A DNA stretch of 64,000 bases from Caballeronia temeraria (GTDB taxonomy: Bacteria; Pseudomonadota; Gammaproteobacteria; Burkholderiales; Burkholderiaceae), in contig NZ_FCOI02000011.1 of NCBI RefSeq assembly GCF_001544795.2, forward strand, positions 166,265 to 230,264. Direction: 5' to 3'. Each line of letters starts with the position of its first letter. Within the stretch, counting starts at the first letter, position 1. Both the position numbers and the translations under genes were made by a program. The notes under the pieces are model-generated. The model was not told the origin of the DNA. It did no database searches and worked only from the letters and a program-made list of their open reading frames with translations. This document shows positions 19,800 through 28,983 of the stretch, in pieces.

Positions 19800-19829
19800 T
19801 ATGAAAAAGCCCTGACCGGAGTCAGGGCT
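19800..19829 (-). terminator. Terminator of mnmA
   Basis: On the minus strand a perfect 9-bp stem AGCCCTGAC/GTCAGGGCT with a 4-nt loop is followed by TTTTTC, 8 nt after the mnmA stop. Confidence 0.9.
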
Positions 19830-19837
19830 CGTCGGTA

Positions 19838-20965
19838 CTAACGCGCCGCCGCGAGCACCGCGGCTTGCGGCGACTCCTGCGCCGCCGCCTGCTCGATGAT
19901 GCCGCCGCCCAGACACACATCGCCCTGATACAGCACGGCGGATTGGCCCGGCGTCACGGCCCATTGCGCATCGTCGAAATGGAGCGCGAAGCGGCCATCG
20001 TGCGCATCGGCGAAACGGCAAGCCGCATCCTGTTGCCGATAGCGCGTCTTCGCACCGCACGCCGCGCCCTCGTCCGGCGCGAATCCGGCGACCCAGCTCG
20101 TATTGCCCGCGACGAGTGTCGCCGACAGCAGCCACGGATGATCGTGCCCCTGCACGACATAGAGCGTGTTCGTCGCCATGTCCTTGCCGGCGACGAACCA
20201 CGGCTCGCCGCTGCCGTCCTTCGCCCCGCCGATGCCGATGCCCTTTCTCTGCCCGAACGTATAGAACGCGAGCCCGATATGCTCGCCGACGATCTTGCCT
20301 TCGGCCGTTTTCATCGGACCGGGCTTGGTTGGCAGATAGCGGTTGAGGAACTCGCGGAACGGCCGTTCGCCGATGAAGCAGATGCCGGTCGAATCCTTCT
20401 TCTTCGCGTTCGGCAGACCGATCTGCGCGGCGATCTCGCGCACTTTCGTCTTCGGAATCTCGCCGAGCGGAAAGAGCGTCTTCGACAACTGCGCCTGGTT
20501 CAGCCGATGCAGGAAGTACGACTGATCCTTGGTCGAATCCGTCGCCTTGAGCAACTGGAACAGCCCGTCCTGCTCGCGCACGCGCGCGTAATGGCCCGTC
20601 GCGATGGTTTCCGCACCGAGCGACATCGCATGATCGAGAAACGCCTTGAACTTGATTTCGGCGTTGCAGAGCACGTCGGGATTGGGCGTGCGGCCCGCCG
20701 AATACTCGCGCAGGAATTCCGCGAACACGCGGTCCTTGTATTCGGCGGCGAAATTGACCGCCTCGACATCGATGCCGATCAGATCCGCGACCGACACCAC
20801 GTCGATCCAGTCCTGCCGGGTCGAGCAGTATTCGCCGTCGTCGTCGTCTTCCCAGTTCTTCATGAAAAGGCCCACGACGTCGTAGCCCTGTTCCTTCAGG
20901 AGCCATGCCGTCACGGACGAATCCACGCCACCCGACATGCCCACCACCACTTTCTGCTTGCTCAT
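19838..20965 (-). CDS. mnmA: tRNA-specific 2-thiouridylase MnmA
   Basis: A 375-residue enzyme that thiolates uridine 34 of tRNA(Lys), tRNA(Glu) and tRNA(Gln) with ATP and persulfide sulfur. The PP-loop GMSGGVDSS (residues 9-17) and the catalytic cysteine pair Cys100 ([11 protein letters not shown]) and Cys196 (TGICFIGE) are intact. The ATG at 20965 ([13 protein letters not shown]) is chosen since it lies just before the PP-loop; the open frame extends upstream across the nudJ end. The nudJ-like gene ends 7 nt upstream, the same order as in E. coli. Confidence 0.97.
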   Translation of the reverse strand: MSKQKVVVGMSGGVDSSVTAWLLKEQGYDVVGLFMKNWEDDDDGEYCSTRQDWIDVVSVADLIGIDVEAVNFAAEYKDRVFAEFLREYSAGRTPNPDVLCNAEIKFKAFLDHAMSLGAETIATGHYARVREQDGLFQLLKATDSTKDQSYFLHRLNQAQLSKTLFPLGEIPKTKVREIAAQIGLPNAKKKDSTGICFIGERPFREFLNRYLPTKPGPMKTAEGKIVGEHIGLAFYTFGQRKGIGIGGAKDGSGEPWFVAGKDMATNTLYVVQGHDHPWLLSATLVAGNTSWVAGFAPDEGAACGAKTRYRQQDAACRFADAHDGRFALHFDDAQWAVTPGQSAVLYQGDVCLGGGIIEQAAAQESPQAAVLAAAR

Positions 20966-20972
20966 AGGGATA

Positions 20973-21455
20973 TCACGCCCGCACCACCGGCGCGACCGAA
21001 TGCGTATGAATGAAATCGAGCGGCACGCGCCGCCCGGATAAATAATCGTCGACACATTTCATCACGAGCGGCGTTCTGTGCCGGTCGACGGATGCACGAA
21101 GCTCGTCGGCGCTGAGCCACATCGCGCGCACGATGCCTTCGTCGAGCGAACGGCCGGTCTCTTCGCCGAGCGACTTGCCGCAAAACGTGAAGCGCAGATA
21201 CGTGACATCGCGTCCCGGCCGCGCGAAGTGCGTCATATAGGCGCCGACGAGCGCCTCCGGCTCGAAGCGATGCGCCGTTTCCTCGAAGGTTTCGCGGATC
21301 ACCGCTTCGACGAGCGTTTCGCCCGCTTCGAGGTGACCGGCCGGTTGGTTGATTCGCAGCCCTGCGGATGTGTGCTCTTCGATGACGAGGAAACGACCGT
21401 CTCTTTCGACGATCGCAGCCACCGTAACGTGGGGGGCCCAAGTATCTGATTTCAT
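20973..21455 (-). CDS. nudJ: NUDIX hydrolase, NudJ-like
   Basis: A 160-residue NUDIX protein. The Nudix box is [20 protein letters not shown], with REx2EE metal ligands; the usual Gly near its end is replaced by Ala. In E. coli NudJ (YmfB) hydrolyses nucleoside tri- and diphosphates and the thiamin precursor HMP-PP, and its gene lies just upstream of mnmA as here. The ATG at 21455 ([12 protein letters not shown]) fits the family N-terminus. The substrate in this organism is inferred only. Confidence 0.9.
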   Translation of the reverse strand: MKSDTWAPHVTVAAIVERDGRFLVIEEHTSAGLRINQPAGHLEAGETLVEAVIRETFEETAHRFEPEALVGAYMTHFARPGRDVTYLRFTFCGKSLGEETGRSLDEGIVRAMWLSADELRASVDRHRTPLVMKCVDDYLSGRRVPLDFIHTHSVAPVVRA

Positions 21456-21678
21456 GGTGAGATATTTTACCGCCCCGGCCGCGATCGCGCGCGAGCGTCC
21501 TAAGGGTAAGCGCTGACGGCCGGCATGCATAACGAGTGCCTGATCGGATTCTTGCGCGCGCAATCTTCGGTTACAGTTGCGATAGCCGTCGGTTCCAGCA
21601 TTTGAAATAAAACTCAGCCTTAAGCCTTCCTAATCCTTCCCCAGGTGACGGAGGCAACAAAGACAGGAGGATTGCAAG

Positions 21679-22824
21679 ATGCACATTGGAGTGCCTGCAG
21701 AAACGCGGGCGAACGAGGCGCGCGTCGCCGCCACGCCCGAAACGGTCAAAAAGCTCGTCACGCAAGGACATCGCGTTTCCGTCCAGAGCGGCGCGGGCTT
21801 GCCGGCAAGCTATATCGACGATGCGTTCGCCCAGGCGGGCGCCGATCTCGTCGATGCCGCCACGGCCTTTTCCGCCGAGATCGTCCTCAAGGTCCAGTCG
21901 CCGAGCGAAAGCGAATTGGCGATGCTCAAACCGGGCGCCGTGCTGATCGGCATGCTCGATCCTTTCAACACCGAGAACACCGCGCGGCTCGCGTCGGCGG
22001 GCGTGACGGCGTTCGCGCTCGAAGCCGCGCCGCGCACGACGCGCGCGCAAAGTCTCGACGTGCTGTCGTCGCAGGCGAACATCGCCGGATACAAGGCGGT
22101 GCTCATGGCCTGCCAGTATTACCAGCGCTTCATGCCGATGCTCATGACCGCCGCGGGCACCGTGAAAGCCGCGCGCGTGCTGGTGCTGGGCGCGGGCGTC
22201 GCCGGTTTGCAGGCGATCGCAACGGCCAAGCGTCTGGGCGCCGTCGTCGAAGCGTCCGATGTGCGTCCTGCGGTCAAGGAGCAGATCGAATCGCTCGGCG
22301 GGAAGTTCGTCGACGTGCCGTTCGAAACCGACGAGGAACGCGAGGCCGCGGTCGGCGTCGGCGGTTACGCCCGCCCGATGCCGCCGAGCTGGCTCGCGCG
22401 GCAGGCGGCGCAGGTGCACGAGCGTGCGAAGGCGGCGGACATCGTCATCTCGACGGCGCTGATTCCAGGCCGTCCCGCACCGACGCTGATTTCCGTCGAA
22501 ACGGTCAAGCACATGAAGCCCGGCTCCGTGATCGTCGATCTCGCCGCCGGCCGCGGTCCCGAGTTCGAGGGCAAGAAAGGCGGCAACTGCCCGTTGACGG
22601 AAGTCGACACGGTGGTGATGAAGCACGGCGTGCATATCGTCGGCCATACGAATCTCGCGTCGATGGTCGGCGCCGATGCCTCCGCGCTCTACGCCCGCAA
22701 TCTCCTCGACTTCCTGAAACTCATCATCACCAAGGAAGGGACGCTCAACATCGATCTCGCGGACGATATCGTCGCGGCCACGCTCCAGTGCCGCGACGGA
22801 CAGCTTGCCCGCGCCACGGCCTGA
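21679..22824 (+). CDS. pntAA: NAD(P) transhydrogenase subunit alpha, part 1 (PntAA)
   Basis: A 381-residue NAD(H)-binding domain dI of the proton-pumping transhydrogenase, which couples proton re-entry to hydride transfer from NADH to NADP+. [18 protein letters not shown] is the Rossmann glycine motif, and [10 protein letters not shown] and the C-terminal [10 protein letters not shown] are typical. A strong AGGAGG precedes the ATG by 7 nt. The alpha subunit is split, with the membrane part encoded by the next gene, as in many bacteria other than E. coli. Confidence 0.96.
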   Translation: MHIGVPAETRANEARVAATPETVKKLVTQGHRVSVQSGAGLPASYIDDAFAQAGADLVDAATAFSAEIVLKVQSPSESELAMLKPGAVLIGMLDPFNTENTARLASAGVTAFALEAAPRTTRAQSLDVLSSQANIAGYKAVLMACQYYQRFMPMLMTAAGTVKAARVLVLGAGVAGLQAIATAKRLGAVVEASDVRPAVKEQIESLGGKFVDVPFETDEEREAAVGVGGYARPMPPSWLARQAAQVHERAKAADIVISTALIPGRPAPTLISVETVKHMKPGSVIVDLAAGRGPEFEGKKGGNCPLTEVDTVVMKHGVHIVGHTNLASMVGADASALYARNLLDFLKLIITKEGTLNIDLADDIVAATLQCRDGQLARATA

Positions 22825-22838
22825 ACACGGAGACGCAC

Positions 22839-23159
22839 ATGGATGTCATCAATCACACGGTGATCAACCTCATCATCTTCGTGCTGGCCATCTACGTTGG
22901 CTACCACGTGGTGTGGAACGTCACGCCTGCGCTGCATACGCCGCTCATGGCCGTGACCAACGCGATTTCGGCGATCGTGATCGTCGGCGCGATGCTCGCG
23001 GTCGGCCTGACCGTCGGTGTCGCGGGCAAGTTTTTCGGCACGCTCGCCGTGCTGCTCGCGGCGGTGAACGTGTTCGGCGGCTTTCTCGTCACGCGGCGAA
23101 TGCTGGAAATGTTCAAGAAGAAAGAGCCGAAGAAGCTGCCGGTCAAGGAGGGTGCGTAA
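22839..23159 (+). CDS. pntAB: NAD(P) transhydrogenase subunit alpha, part 2 (PntAB)
   Basis: A 106-residue membrane subunit carrying the alpha-chain helices of domain dII, with three to four hydrophobic helices ([52 protein letters not shown]) and a Lys-rich C-terminus. It lies 14 nt after pntAA, and its TAA overlaps the pntB ATG (TAATG), so the three subunits are translated together. Confidence 0.95.
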   Translation: MDVINHTVINLIIFVLAIYVGYHVVWNVTPALHTPLMAVTNAISAIVIVGAMLAVGLTVGVAGKFFGTLAVLLAAVNVFGGFLVTRRMLEMFKKKEPKKLPVKEGA

Positions 23160-24601
23160 TGAGCCTGAACGTCGTTACTCTCCTGTATCTCGTCGCCTCG
23201 GTGTGCTTCATCCAGGCGCTGAAGGGCTTGTCGAATCCGAAGACCGCGCGCATCGGCAACACGTTCGGCATGGCGGGCATGGCAATCGCCATTCTCACCA
23301 CGCTCGCGCTGATCGTTAAGCAGGCCGCGTATCTCGAAGCGAATCTCGCGCTCGGGCTGTCGCTGCTGTTCGTCGCGCTGATCATCGGCGGCGGCGCGGG
23401 CGCGTACATCGCGGCGAAAGTCGAGATGACGAAGATGCCCGAGCTCGTCGCGGCGATGCACTCGCTGATCGGTCTCGCGGCGGTGTGTATCGCCTACGGC
23501 GTGGTCGCGGAACCGGCGGCGTTCGGGCTCGCGCCGCTCGGCGAGCCGATTCCGTACGGCAATCGCGTCGAGTTGTTCATCGGCACGTTCGTCGGCGCGA
23601 TCACGTTTTCGGGTTCGGTCATCGCGTTCGGGAAACTGTCGGGCAAGTACAAGTTCCGGCTGTTTCAGGGCGCGCCGGTCACGTACTCGGGCCAGCATCT
23701 GATCAACCTCCTGCTGGCGATTGCGATGGTCGGCTTCGGCGTGATCTTCATGCTCACCGAATCGTGGCTGCCGTTCATCATCATGACGATCATCGCGTTC
23801 GCGCTGGGCGTGCTGATCATCATTCCGATCGGCGGCGCCGACATGCCGGTGGTCGTGTCGATGCTGAACTCGTACTCGGGCTGGGCGGCGGCGGGCATCG
23901 GCTTCTCGCTGAACAATCCGATGCTGATCATCGCCGGTTCGCTCGTGGGCTCGTCGGGTGCGATTCTGTCGTACATCATGTGCAAGGCGATGAACCGGTC
24001 GTTCTTCAACGTGATTCTCGGCGGCTTCGGCGGCGAAGCGGGCGGCGCGGCGGCGGGAGGCGCGACGGAGCAGCGTCCCGTCAAATCCGGTTCCGCCGAT
24101 GACGCCGCGTTCATGCTCGGCAATGCCGAAAGCGTGGTGATCGTGCCGGGCTATGGGCTGGCCGTCGCGCGCGCGCAGCATGCGTTGAAGGAGCTGACGG
24201 ACAAGCTCGTGGAGAAAGGCATCGACGTGCGGTACGCGATTCATCCCGTCGCGGGGCGCATGCCTGGGCATATGAACGTGCTGCTGGCTGAAGCGGAAGT
24301 GCCGTACGAGATGGTTCAGGAGATGGAGGACATCAACAGCGAGTTCGGCCAGACGGACGTGGTGCTCGTGCTCGGCGCCAACGACGTCGTGAATCCGGCC
24401 GCGAAGACCGATCCGAAATCGCCGATCGCGGGTATGCCGATTCTGGAGGCGTACAAGGCGCGGACGATCATCGTGAACAAGCGCTCGATGGCGGCGGGTT
24501 ATGCCGGGCTCGACAACGAACTGTTCTATATGGACAAGACGATGATGGTGTTCGGGGACGCGAAGAAGGTCGTCGAGGAGATGATGAAGGCGGTGGAGTA
24601 A
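23159..24601 (+). CDS. pntB: NAD(P) transhydrogenase subunit beta (PntB)
   Basis: A 480-residue subunit: membrane domain dII with about nine helices in residues 1-265, then the NADP(H)-binding domain dIII. Diagnostic dIII motifs are VPGYGLAVARAQHALKEL, HPVAGRMPGHMNVLLAEAEV, LVLGANDVVNPAA and VNKRSMAAGYAGLDNELFY. The start follows directly on the pntAB stop. A terminator lies about 30 nt after its stop. Confidence 0.97.
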   Translation: MSLNVVTLLYLVASVCFIQALKGLSNPKTARIGNTFGMAGMAIAILTTLALIVKQAAYLEANLALGLSLLFVALIIGGGAGAYIAAKVEMTKMPELVAAMHSLIGLAAVCIAYGVVAEPAAFGLAPLGEPIPYGNRVELFIGTFVGAITFSGSVIAFGKLSGKYKFRLFQGAPVTYSGQHLINLLLAIAMVGFGVIFMLTESWLPFIIMTIIAFALGVLIIIPIGGADMPVVVSMLNSYSGWAAAGIGFSLNNPMLIIAGSLVGSSGAILSYIMCKAMNRSFFNVILGGFGGEAGGAAAGGATEQRPVKSGSADDAAFMLGNAESVVIVPGYGLAVARAQHALKELTDKLVEKGIDVRYAIHPVAGRMPGHMNVLLAEAEVPYEMVQEMEDINSEFGQTDVVLVLGANDVVNPAAKTDPKSPIAGMPILEAYKARTIIVNKRSMAAGYAGLDNELFYMDKTMMVFGDAKKVVEEMMKAVE

Positions 24602-24632
24602 GCGTCACACCGGCTCGAACGCGGTGCACCGT

Positions 24633-24670
24633 AGCGCCGGCCTCCCTCGGAGCGCCGGCGCTTTCTTTTT
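24633..24670 (+). terminator. Terminator after pntB
   Basis: A 9-bp stem AGCGCCGGC/GCCGGCGCT with a 12-nt loop is followed by TTTCTTTTT, about 30 nt after the pntB stop. Confidence 0.85.
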
Positions 24671-24748
24671 CTGGCGGCGAACGTGCGCCGCATGCCGGAC
24701 GGACCGCCCGCGTACAATACCGCCTTTACTCGTCCGAAAAAGCAGCTC

Positions 24749-26053
24749 ATGTCCTCCCCTCTCTTCGACTGGTTTGTCCCCTGCCCGCGCGGTCTCGAAG
24801 CGCCGCTCGCCGCCGAGCTCACGGAGATCGGGGAGCGGCACGTGGAAAGCGCGCCTCTTTCAGGCGGCGGATCACTCGTCGTCGGCGCGCAAGTGCCCGG
24901 CGGCGTGCACTTTCGAGGCGGCTGGGTCGCGGGCATGGGGGCGAACCTGCATTCGCGCATCGCGAGCCGCGTGCTGCTGAAGGTCGCGCAAGGCCCGTAT
25001 CGCAACGAGCAAGATATCTACGAACTCACGCATCGGCAACGCTGGGAGCAATGGTTCACGCCGAGCCAGACGATGCGCGTCGACCTCACCGCGATCAAAT
25101 CGCCGGTGAAGAGCCTCGAATTCACGACGCTGCGCGTGAAGGACGCCGTCTGCGACCGCCTGCGCGACGTCGCCGGCGCGCGCCCCAGCATCGACACCGC
25201 CCAGCCCGATGTGCGCGTGTTCGCGTTCCTCACGATGAACGAATGCACGCTCTATCTCGATACATCCGGCGAACCGCTCTTCAAGCGCGGCTGGCGTCTG
25301 GATAAAGGCGCCGCGCCGCTGCGCGAAAATCTCGCGGCGGGCATTCTGCGCCTCACCGGCTGGACGCCCGGCACGCCGCTTTTCGATCCGATGTGCGGCA
25401 GCGGCACCTTCCTCGCCGAAGCGGCGCAAACGGCGCTCAACATCGCGCCGGGCAACGATCGGCGTTTCGGCTTCGAAAAGCTGAAGCCGTTTCATGCGGG
25501 CATGTGGCAGAAGCTCAAGACGGCCGCGCTCGAACAGCGCCGCGCCGCGCGCGCGTCGCAGGCCGAGCTGAGCATCTTCGGCAGCGACATTTCCGGCGAC
25601 ATGCTCGAAAAAGCGCGCGCGAACCTGACCCGCGCGGGCATCACCGATCTCTCGCTCAAACAGGTCGACGCCCGCAACATGGTGCCGCCGACCGACGCGC
25701 CCGGCATCCTGCTCGCCAATCCACCGTACGGCGAACGTATCGAAGTGCGCGGACGCGGCCCGCGCGGCGAGAGTCGCGATACGCCACGCTCGCGCCGCGA
25801 GGACGACGACGCCTTCGCCCGCGCCCAGCCCGATCCGGCCGACACCGAGTTCTTCATCTCCTTCGGCAACGCGCTCAAGCAACGCTTTCCCGGATGGCGC
25901 GCCTACGTGCTCACGTCCGACCGCAAGCTGCCGGGCCTGCTGCGGCTGCGCGAATCGACGAAAACGCCGCTCTTCAACGGCGCGCTGGAATGCCGCCTGT
26001 TCCGTTTCGACCTGATCGCGGGCAGCGTGCGCAATCGTCCCGCTGACGAATGA
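24749..26053 (+). CDS. THUMP-domain class I rRNA methyltransferase (RlmL N-half type)
   Basis: A 434-residue RNA methyltransferase: N-terminal ferredoxin-like/THUMP region (about 50-165) followed by a Rossmann SAM domain with DPMCGSGTFLAEAA and the catalytic NPPYGERI motif of N2-guanine methyltransferases. This corresponds to the RlmL half that makes m2G2445 in 23S rRNA in E. coli; the RlmK half is absent, as in many bacteria. An Arg/Asp-rich insertion (RGPRGESRDTPRSRREDDD) follows NPPYGERI and is probably a disordered loop. ATG 24749 (MSSPLFDWFVPCP) is preceded by a TACAAT -10 element near 24713. Confidence 0.9.
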   Translation: MSSPLFDWFVPCPRGLEAPLAAELTEIGERHVESAPLSGGGSLVVGAQVPGGVHFRGGWVAGMGANLHSRIASRVLLKVAQGPYRNEQDIYELTHRQRWEQWFTPSQTMRVDLTAIKSPVKSLEFTTLRVKDAVCDRLRDVAGARPSIDTAQPDVRVFAFLTMNECTLYLDTSGEPLFKRGWRLDKGAAPLRENLAAGILRLTGWTPGTPLFDPMCGSGTFLAEAAQTALNIAPGNDRRFGFEKLKPFHAGMWQKLKTAALEQRRAARASQAELSIFGSDISGDMLEKARANLTRAGITDLSLKQVDARNMVPPTDAPGILLANPPYGERIEVRGRGPRGESRDTPRSRREDDDAFARAQPDPADTEFFISFGNALKQRFPGWRAYVLTSDRKLPGLLRLRESTKTPLFNGALECRLFRFDLIAGSVRNRPADE

Positions 26054-26092
26054 GTATCCGGCGCGGTCGCGTACCGCGCCACTAGGCCGAAT

Positions 26093-26133
26093 GGCATAGG
26101 CCAAATCGCCTCGCTGTCGTTTCGGCCTATGCC
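26093..26133. repeat. Inverted repeat between the methyltransferase gene and pepP
   Basis: A perfect 10-bp inverted repeat GGCATAGGCC/GGCCTATGCC with a 21-nt loop is flanked by a direct repeat of GCCGAATGGC (26086-26095 and 26131-26140). It lies in the 126-nt gap between two plus-strand genes. It lacks a T-tract, so it is not an obvious terminator. Confidence 0.55.
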
Positions 26134-26179
26134 GAATGGCCGAGTGCCGGCATCGCGAAGCCGGCGCTACAATCGGCGC

Positions 26180-27577
26180 ATGAACTCACCGACCGAACTC
26201 GCCAGTCCCATCGCCGTCGACATCTACCGTGCGCGTCGCGAGCGCGTGCTCGCCGCGCTGCGTGCGCAAGGCGGCGGCGTCGCCATCGTGCCGACCGCGC
26301 CGGAAGTCATGCGCAACCGCGACACGGACTACCCTTTCCGTCACGACAGCTACTTCTACTATCTGACGGGCTTCAACGAACCCGAGGCAACGCTCGTGCT
26401 GAACGCGAGCGCGAAGGACGGCGAGGCCGCGTCGATCCTCTTCTGCCGCGAAAAAAACGCGGATCGCGAAACGTGGGAAGGCTTTCGCTTCGGCCCCGAC
26501 GCCGCGCGCGACGCGTTCGGTTTCGACGCCGCGCTGCCCATCGACGCGCTTGACGAAGAAATGCCGCGCCTGATCGCCGACAAACCCGCGCTGCATTACG
26601 CGCTCGGCACGTCTGCGGACCTCGATGGCCGCGTGCGCGACTGGCTCGCCGCCGTGCGCGCGCAAAGCCGCACCGGCGTGCGCGCGCCAACGAAAGCGGA
26701 GAATCTGCTGCCCGTTCTGGACGAGATGCGCCTCGTGAAAGACGCGCACGAAATCTCGATCATGCGCCGCGCGGCATCGATTTCCGCCGAAGCGCACCGT
26801 CGCGCCATGCGCGCGTGCCGCCCCGGCATGCGCGAGTACGAGATCGAAGCCGAACTGCTCTACACGTTCCGTCGCCACGGCGCGCAGGCGCCGGCGTACG
26901 GATCGATCGTCGCGGCGGGCGCGAACGCGTGCGTGCTGCACTACCCGGCCGGCAACGCAATCGCGCGAGACGGCGACCTGATTCTCATCGACGCCGCGTG
27001 CGAGCTCGACGGCTACGCATCCGACATCACGCGCACCTTTCCCGCAAGCGGCCGCTTCACGCCGGCGCAGCGCGAACTCTACGACATCGTGCTTGCCGCG
27101 CAAGCCGCCGCCGTCGATGCAACGCGCGCAGGCGTCAGCTTCGACGCGCCGCATCAGGCCGCGTTGAAAGTGCTGTCGCAGGGCTTGCTCGACACCGGAA
27201 TCCTCGATAAAGCCAAGTTCGGCAGCGTCGACGACGTTCTCGCGCAACGCGCCTACGCGCGCTTCTACATGCATCGCACGGGACACTGGATCGGCATGGA
27301 CGTGCACGACGCGGGCGAATATCGCGAAGCCGGCGGCCCGCTCGACGAGCAAGGCGCGCGCGCCTGGCGCAACCTGGTTCCCGGCATGGCGCTCACCATT
27401 GAGCCGGGTCTCTACGTGCGCGCCGCCGAAGACGTGCCGGAACAGTATTGGAACATCGGCATTCGCATCGAAGACGACGCCATCGTCACGGAAAACGGCT
27501 GCGAGCTGATCACGCGGGAAGTGCCCGTCGCCGCCGATGAAATCGAAGCGCTGATGCGCGAATCAAACGCAAACTGA
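26180..27577 (+). CDS. pepP: Xaa-Pro aminopeptidase PepP
   Basis: A 465-residue pita-bread metallopeptidase that removes an N-terminal residue preceding proline. Dimetal ligands lie in DAACELDGYASDITRTFP (two Asp), HRTGHWIGMDVHD (His), LTIEPGLYV (Glu) and GIRIEDD (Glu). The N-terminal creatinase-type domain begins with YRARRERVLAAL. ATG 26180 is 8 nt after a TACAAT element, so either the transcript is nearly leaderless or another promoter is used. The ubiH start lies 2 nt after its stop, matching the pepP-ubiH pair of enterobacteria. Confidence 0.95.
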   Translation: MNSPTELASPIAVDIYRARRERVLAALRAQGGGVAIVPTAPEVMRNRDTDYPFRHDSYFYYLTGFNEPEATLVLNASAKDGEAASILFCREKNADRETWEGFRFGPDAARDAFGFDAALPIDALDEEMPRLIADKPALHYALGTSADLDGRVRDWLAAVRAQSRTGVRAPTKAENLLPVLDEMRLVKDAHEISIMRRAASISAEAHRRAMRACRPGMREYEIEAELLYTFRRHGAQAPAYGSIVAAGANACVLHYPAGNAIARDGDLILIDAACELDGYASDITRTFPASGRFTPAQRELYDIVLAAQAAAVDATRAGVSFDAPHQAALKVLSQGLLDTGILDKAKFGSVDDVLAQRAYARFYMHRTGHWIGMDVHDAGEYREAGGPLDEQGARAWRNLVPGMALTIEPGLYVRAAEDVPEQYWNIGIRIEDDAIVTENGCELITREVPVAADEIEALMRESNAN

Positions 27578-27579
27578 TC

Positions 27580-28770
27580 ATGAGCGACGTTCCAGGCATC
27601 GAACCGCATTTCGATTACGACATCGCCATCGTCGGCGCGGGGCCGGTCGGGCTGGCGCTCGCCGGCTGGCTCGCACGCCGCAGCGCGACGTCGCGGCTGT
27701 CCATCGCGCTGATCGACGCGCGCACGCCCGAAGCCGCCAGCAACGATCCGCGCTCGCTCGCGCTGTCGCACGGCAGCCGCGTGATGCTCCAGCCGCTCGG
27801 CTTTCCCGGTGACGCCACCCCGATCCGCCGCATCCACGTCTCGCAGCGCGGGCACTTCGGCCGCACGCTGATCGAGCACGACGAGCACGAGCTGCCCGAA
27901 CTGGGCTATGTGGTGCGCTACGGCTCGCTCGTCGGCACGCTCGCCGATGCGGTGCGCGCAACGAAGGTCGACTGGCTCACCGACACGTCCGCGCTCGCGC
28001 CGTTGCAGGATAACGACGGCGTCACCTTGCCGCTGCAATCCGCGAGCGGCGAGCGCACGATCCGCGCGAAAGTGCTCGTGAATGCGGAAGGCGGCCTGTA
28101 TCAGAAGGGCGATCCGTCCGATGAGCGCCGCGCACGCGATTACGGCCAGACGGCGATCGTCGGGACGGTGAGCGTGTCCGATCCGCGCGCGAACGTCGCG
28201 TGGGAGCGCTTCACGAAAGAGGGGCCAATCGCCCTGTTGCCCTGCGGCGGCCCGCGCCATGCAGATTATTCGCTCGTCTGGTGCTGCTCGCCCGACGAAG
28301 CCGCGCGCCGCGTGCAACTCGACGACGACGCTTTCCTCGCCGAACTCGGCGCCGCGTTCGGCACGCGCATGGGCCGGTTCACGAAGATCGCGTCGCGGGC
28401 TGCGTTCCCGCTCGGGCTGACCGCGCTCGACGTGCTCGTCGACAGACGCACGGTCGCGATCGGCAACGCGGCGCAGACGCTGCATCCCGTGGCGGGCCAA
28501 GGCCTGAATCTCGGCCTGCGCGACGCGCTCGCGCTCACCGACGCGCTTTCCGCCGACGGCCCGCGCCCGCTCGCGCTCGCTCGCTTCGCGCAACGACGCG
28601 CGCTCGACCGGCGTCTGACGATCGGCGCGACCGACACGCTCGCGCGCATTTTCACCGTCGATTTCCCGCCGCTCGCAGCGATGCGCGGCCTCGCGCTGAC
28701 CGCGCTCGAGTTCCTTCCACCGGTGAAAACCGCCCTCGCCCGTCAGATGATGTTCGGCCAGCGGCGCTGA
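27580..28770 (+). CDS. ubiH: UbiH/UbiF-family FAD monooxygenase (ubiquinone synthesis)
   Basis: A 396-residue flavoprotein hydroxylase. It has the N-terminal dinucleotide motif DIAIVGAGPVGLALA, the ARSLALSHGS-like NDPRSLALSHGS and the FAD motif VAIGNAAQTLHPVAGQGLNL, which is characteristic of UbiH/UbiI/UbiF/COQ6 enzymes that hydroxylate the ubiquinone ring. Position after pepP favours UbiH, but ring-position specificity cannot be read from sequence. It is translationally close to pepP (2-nt gap). Confidence 0.9.
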   Translation: MSDVPGIEPHFDYDIAIVGAGPVGLALAGWLARRSATSRLSIALIDARTPEAASNDPRSLALSHGSRVMLQPLGFPGDATPIRRIHVSQRGHFGRTLIEHDEHELPELGYVVRYGSLVGTLADAVRATKVDWLTDTSALAPLQDNDGVTLPLQSASGERTIRAKVLVNAEGGLYQKGDPSDERRARDYGQTAIVGTVSVSDPRANVAWERFTKEGPIALLPCGGPRHADYSLVWCCSPDEAARRVQLDDDAFLAELGAAFGTRMGRFTKIASRAAFPLGLTALDVLVDRRTVAIGNAAQTLHPVAGQGLNLGLRDALALTDALSADGPRPLALARFAQRRALDRRLTIGATDTLARIFTVDFPPLAAMRGLALTALEFLPPVKTALARQMMFGQRR

Positions 28771-28820
28771 CCAGGCACGAAAAAAGGGCAATCGTCTACG
28801 CAGAGCTCAGGCACTTATCC

Positions 28821-28846
28821 TCTATGAACGCCCGTTCTTTCATAGA
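28821..28846. repeat. Inverted repeat in the ubiH-dusB gap
   Basis: A perfect 8-bp inverted repeat TCTATGAA/TTCATAGA with a 10-nt loop lies in the 213-nt gap before dusB. It has no T-tract. It could be an operator or mRNA hairpin for the dusB-fis operon. TAAAAT at 28898-28903 is a possible -10. Confidence 0.4.
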
Positions 28847-28983
28847 AGATTTAATGACTTGCACGCGATTGCTCTTAATTTCAGCACGCGCTTCGCGTTA
28901 AAATAGGCGTTTCCCCTTCAGCAACGTTGCATCCGCCTGACGCGGCTTTTGCCGAGATCGACAGCGCGGATCGTTTAGCCTTC

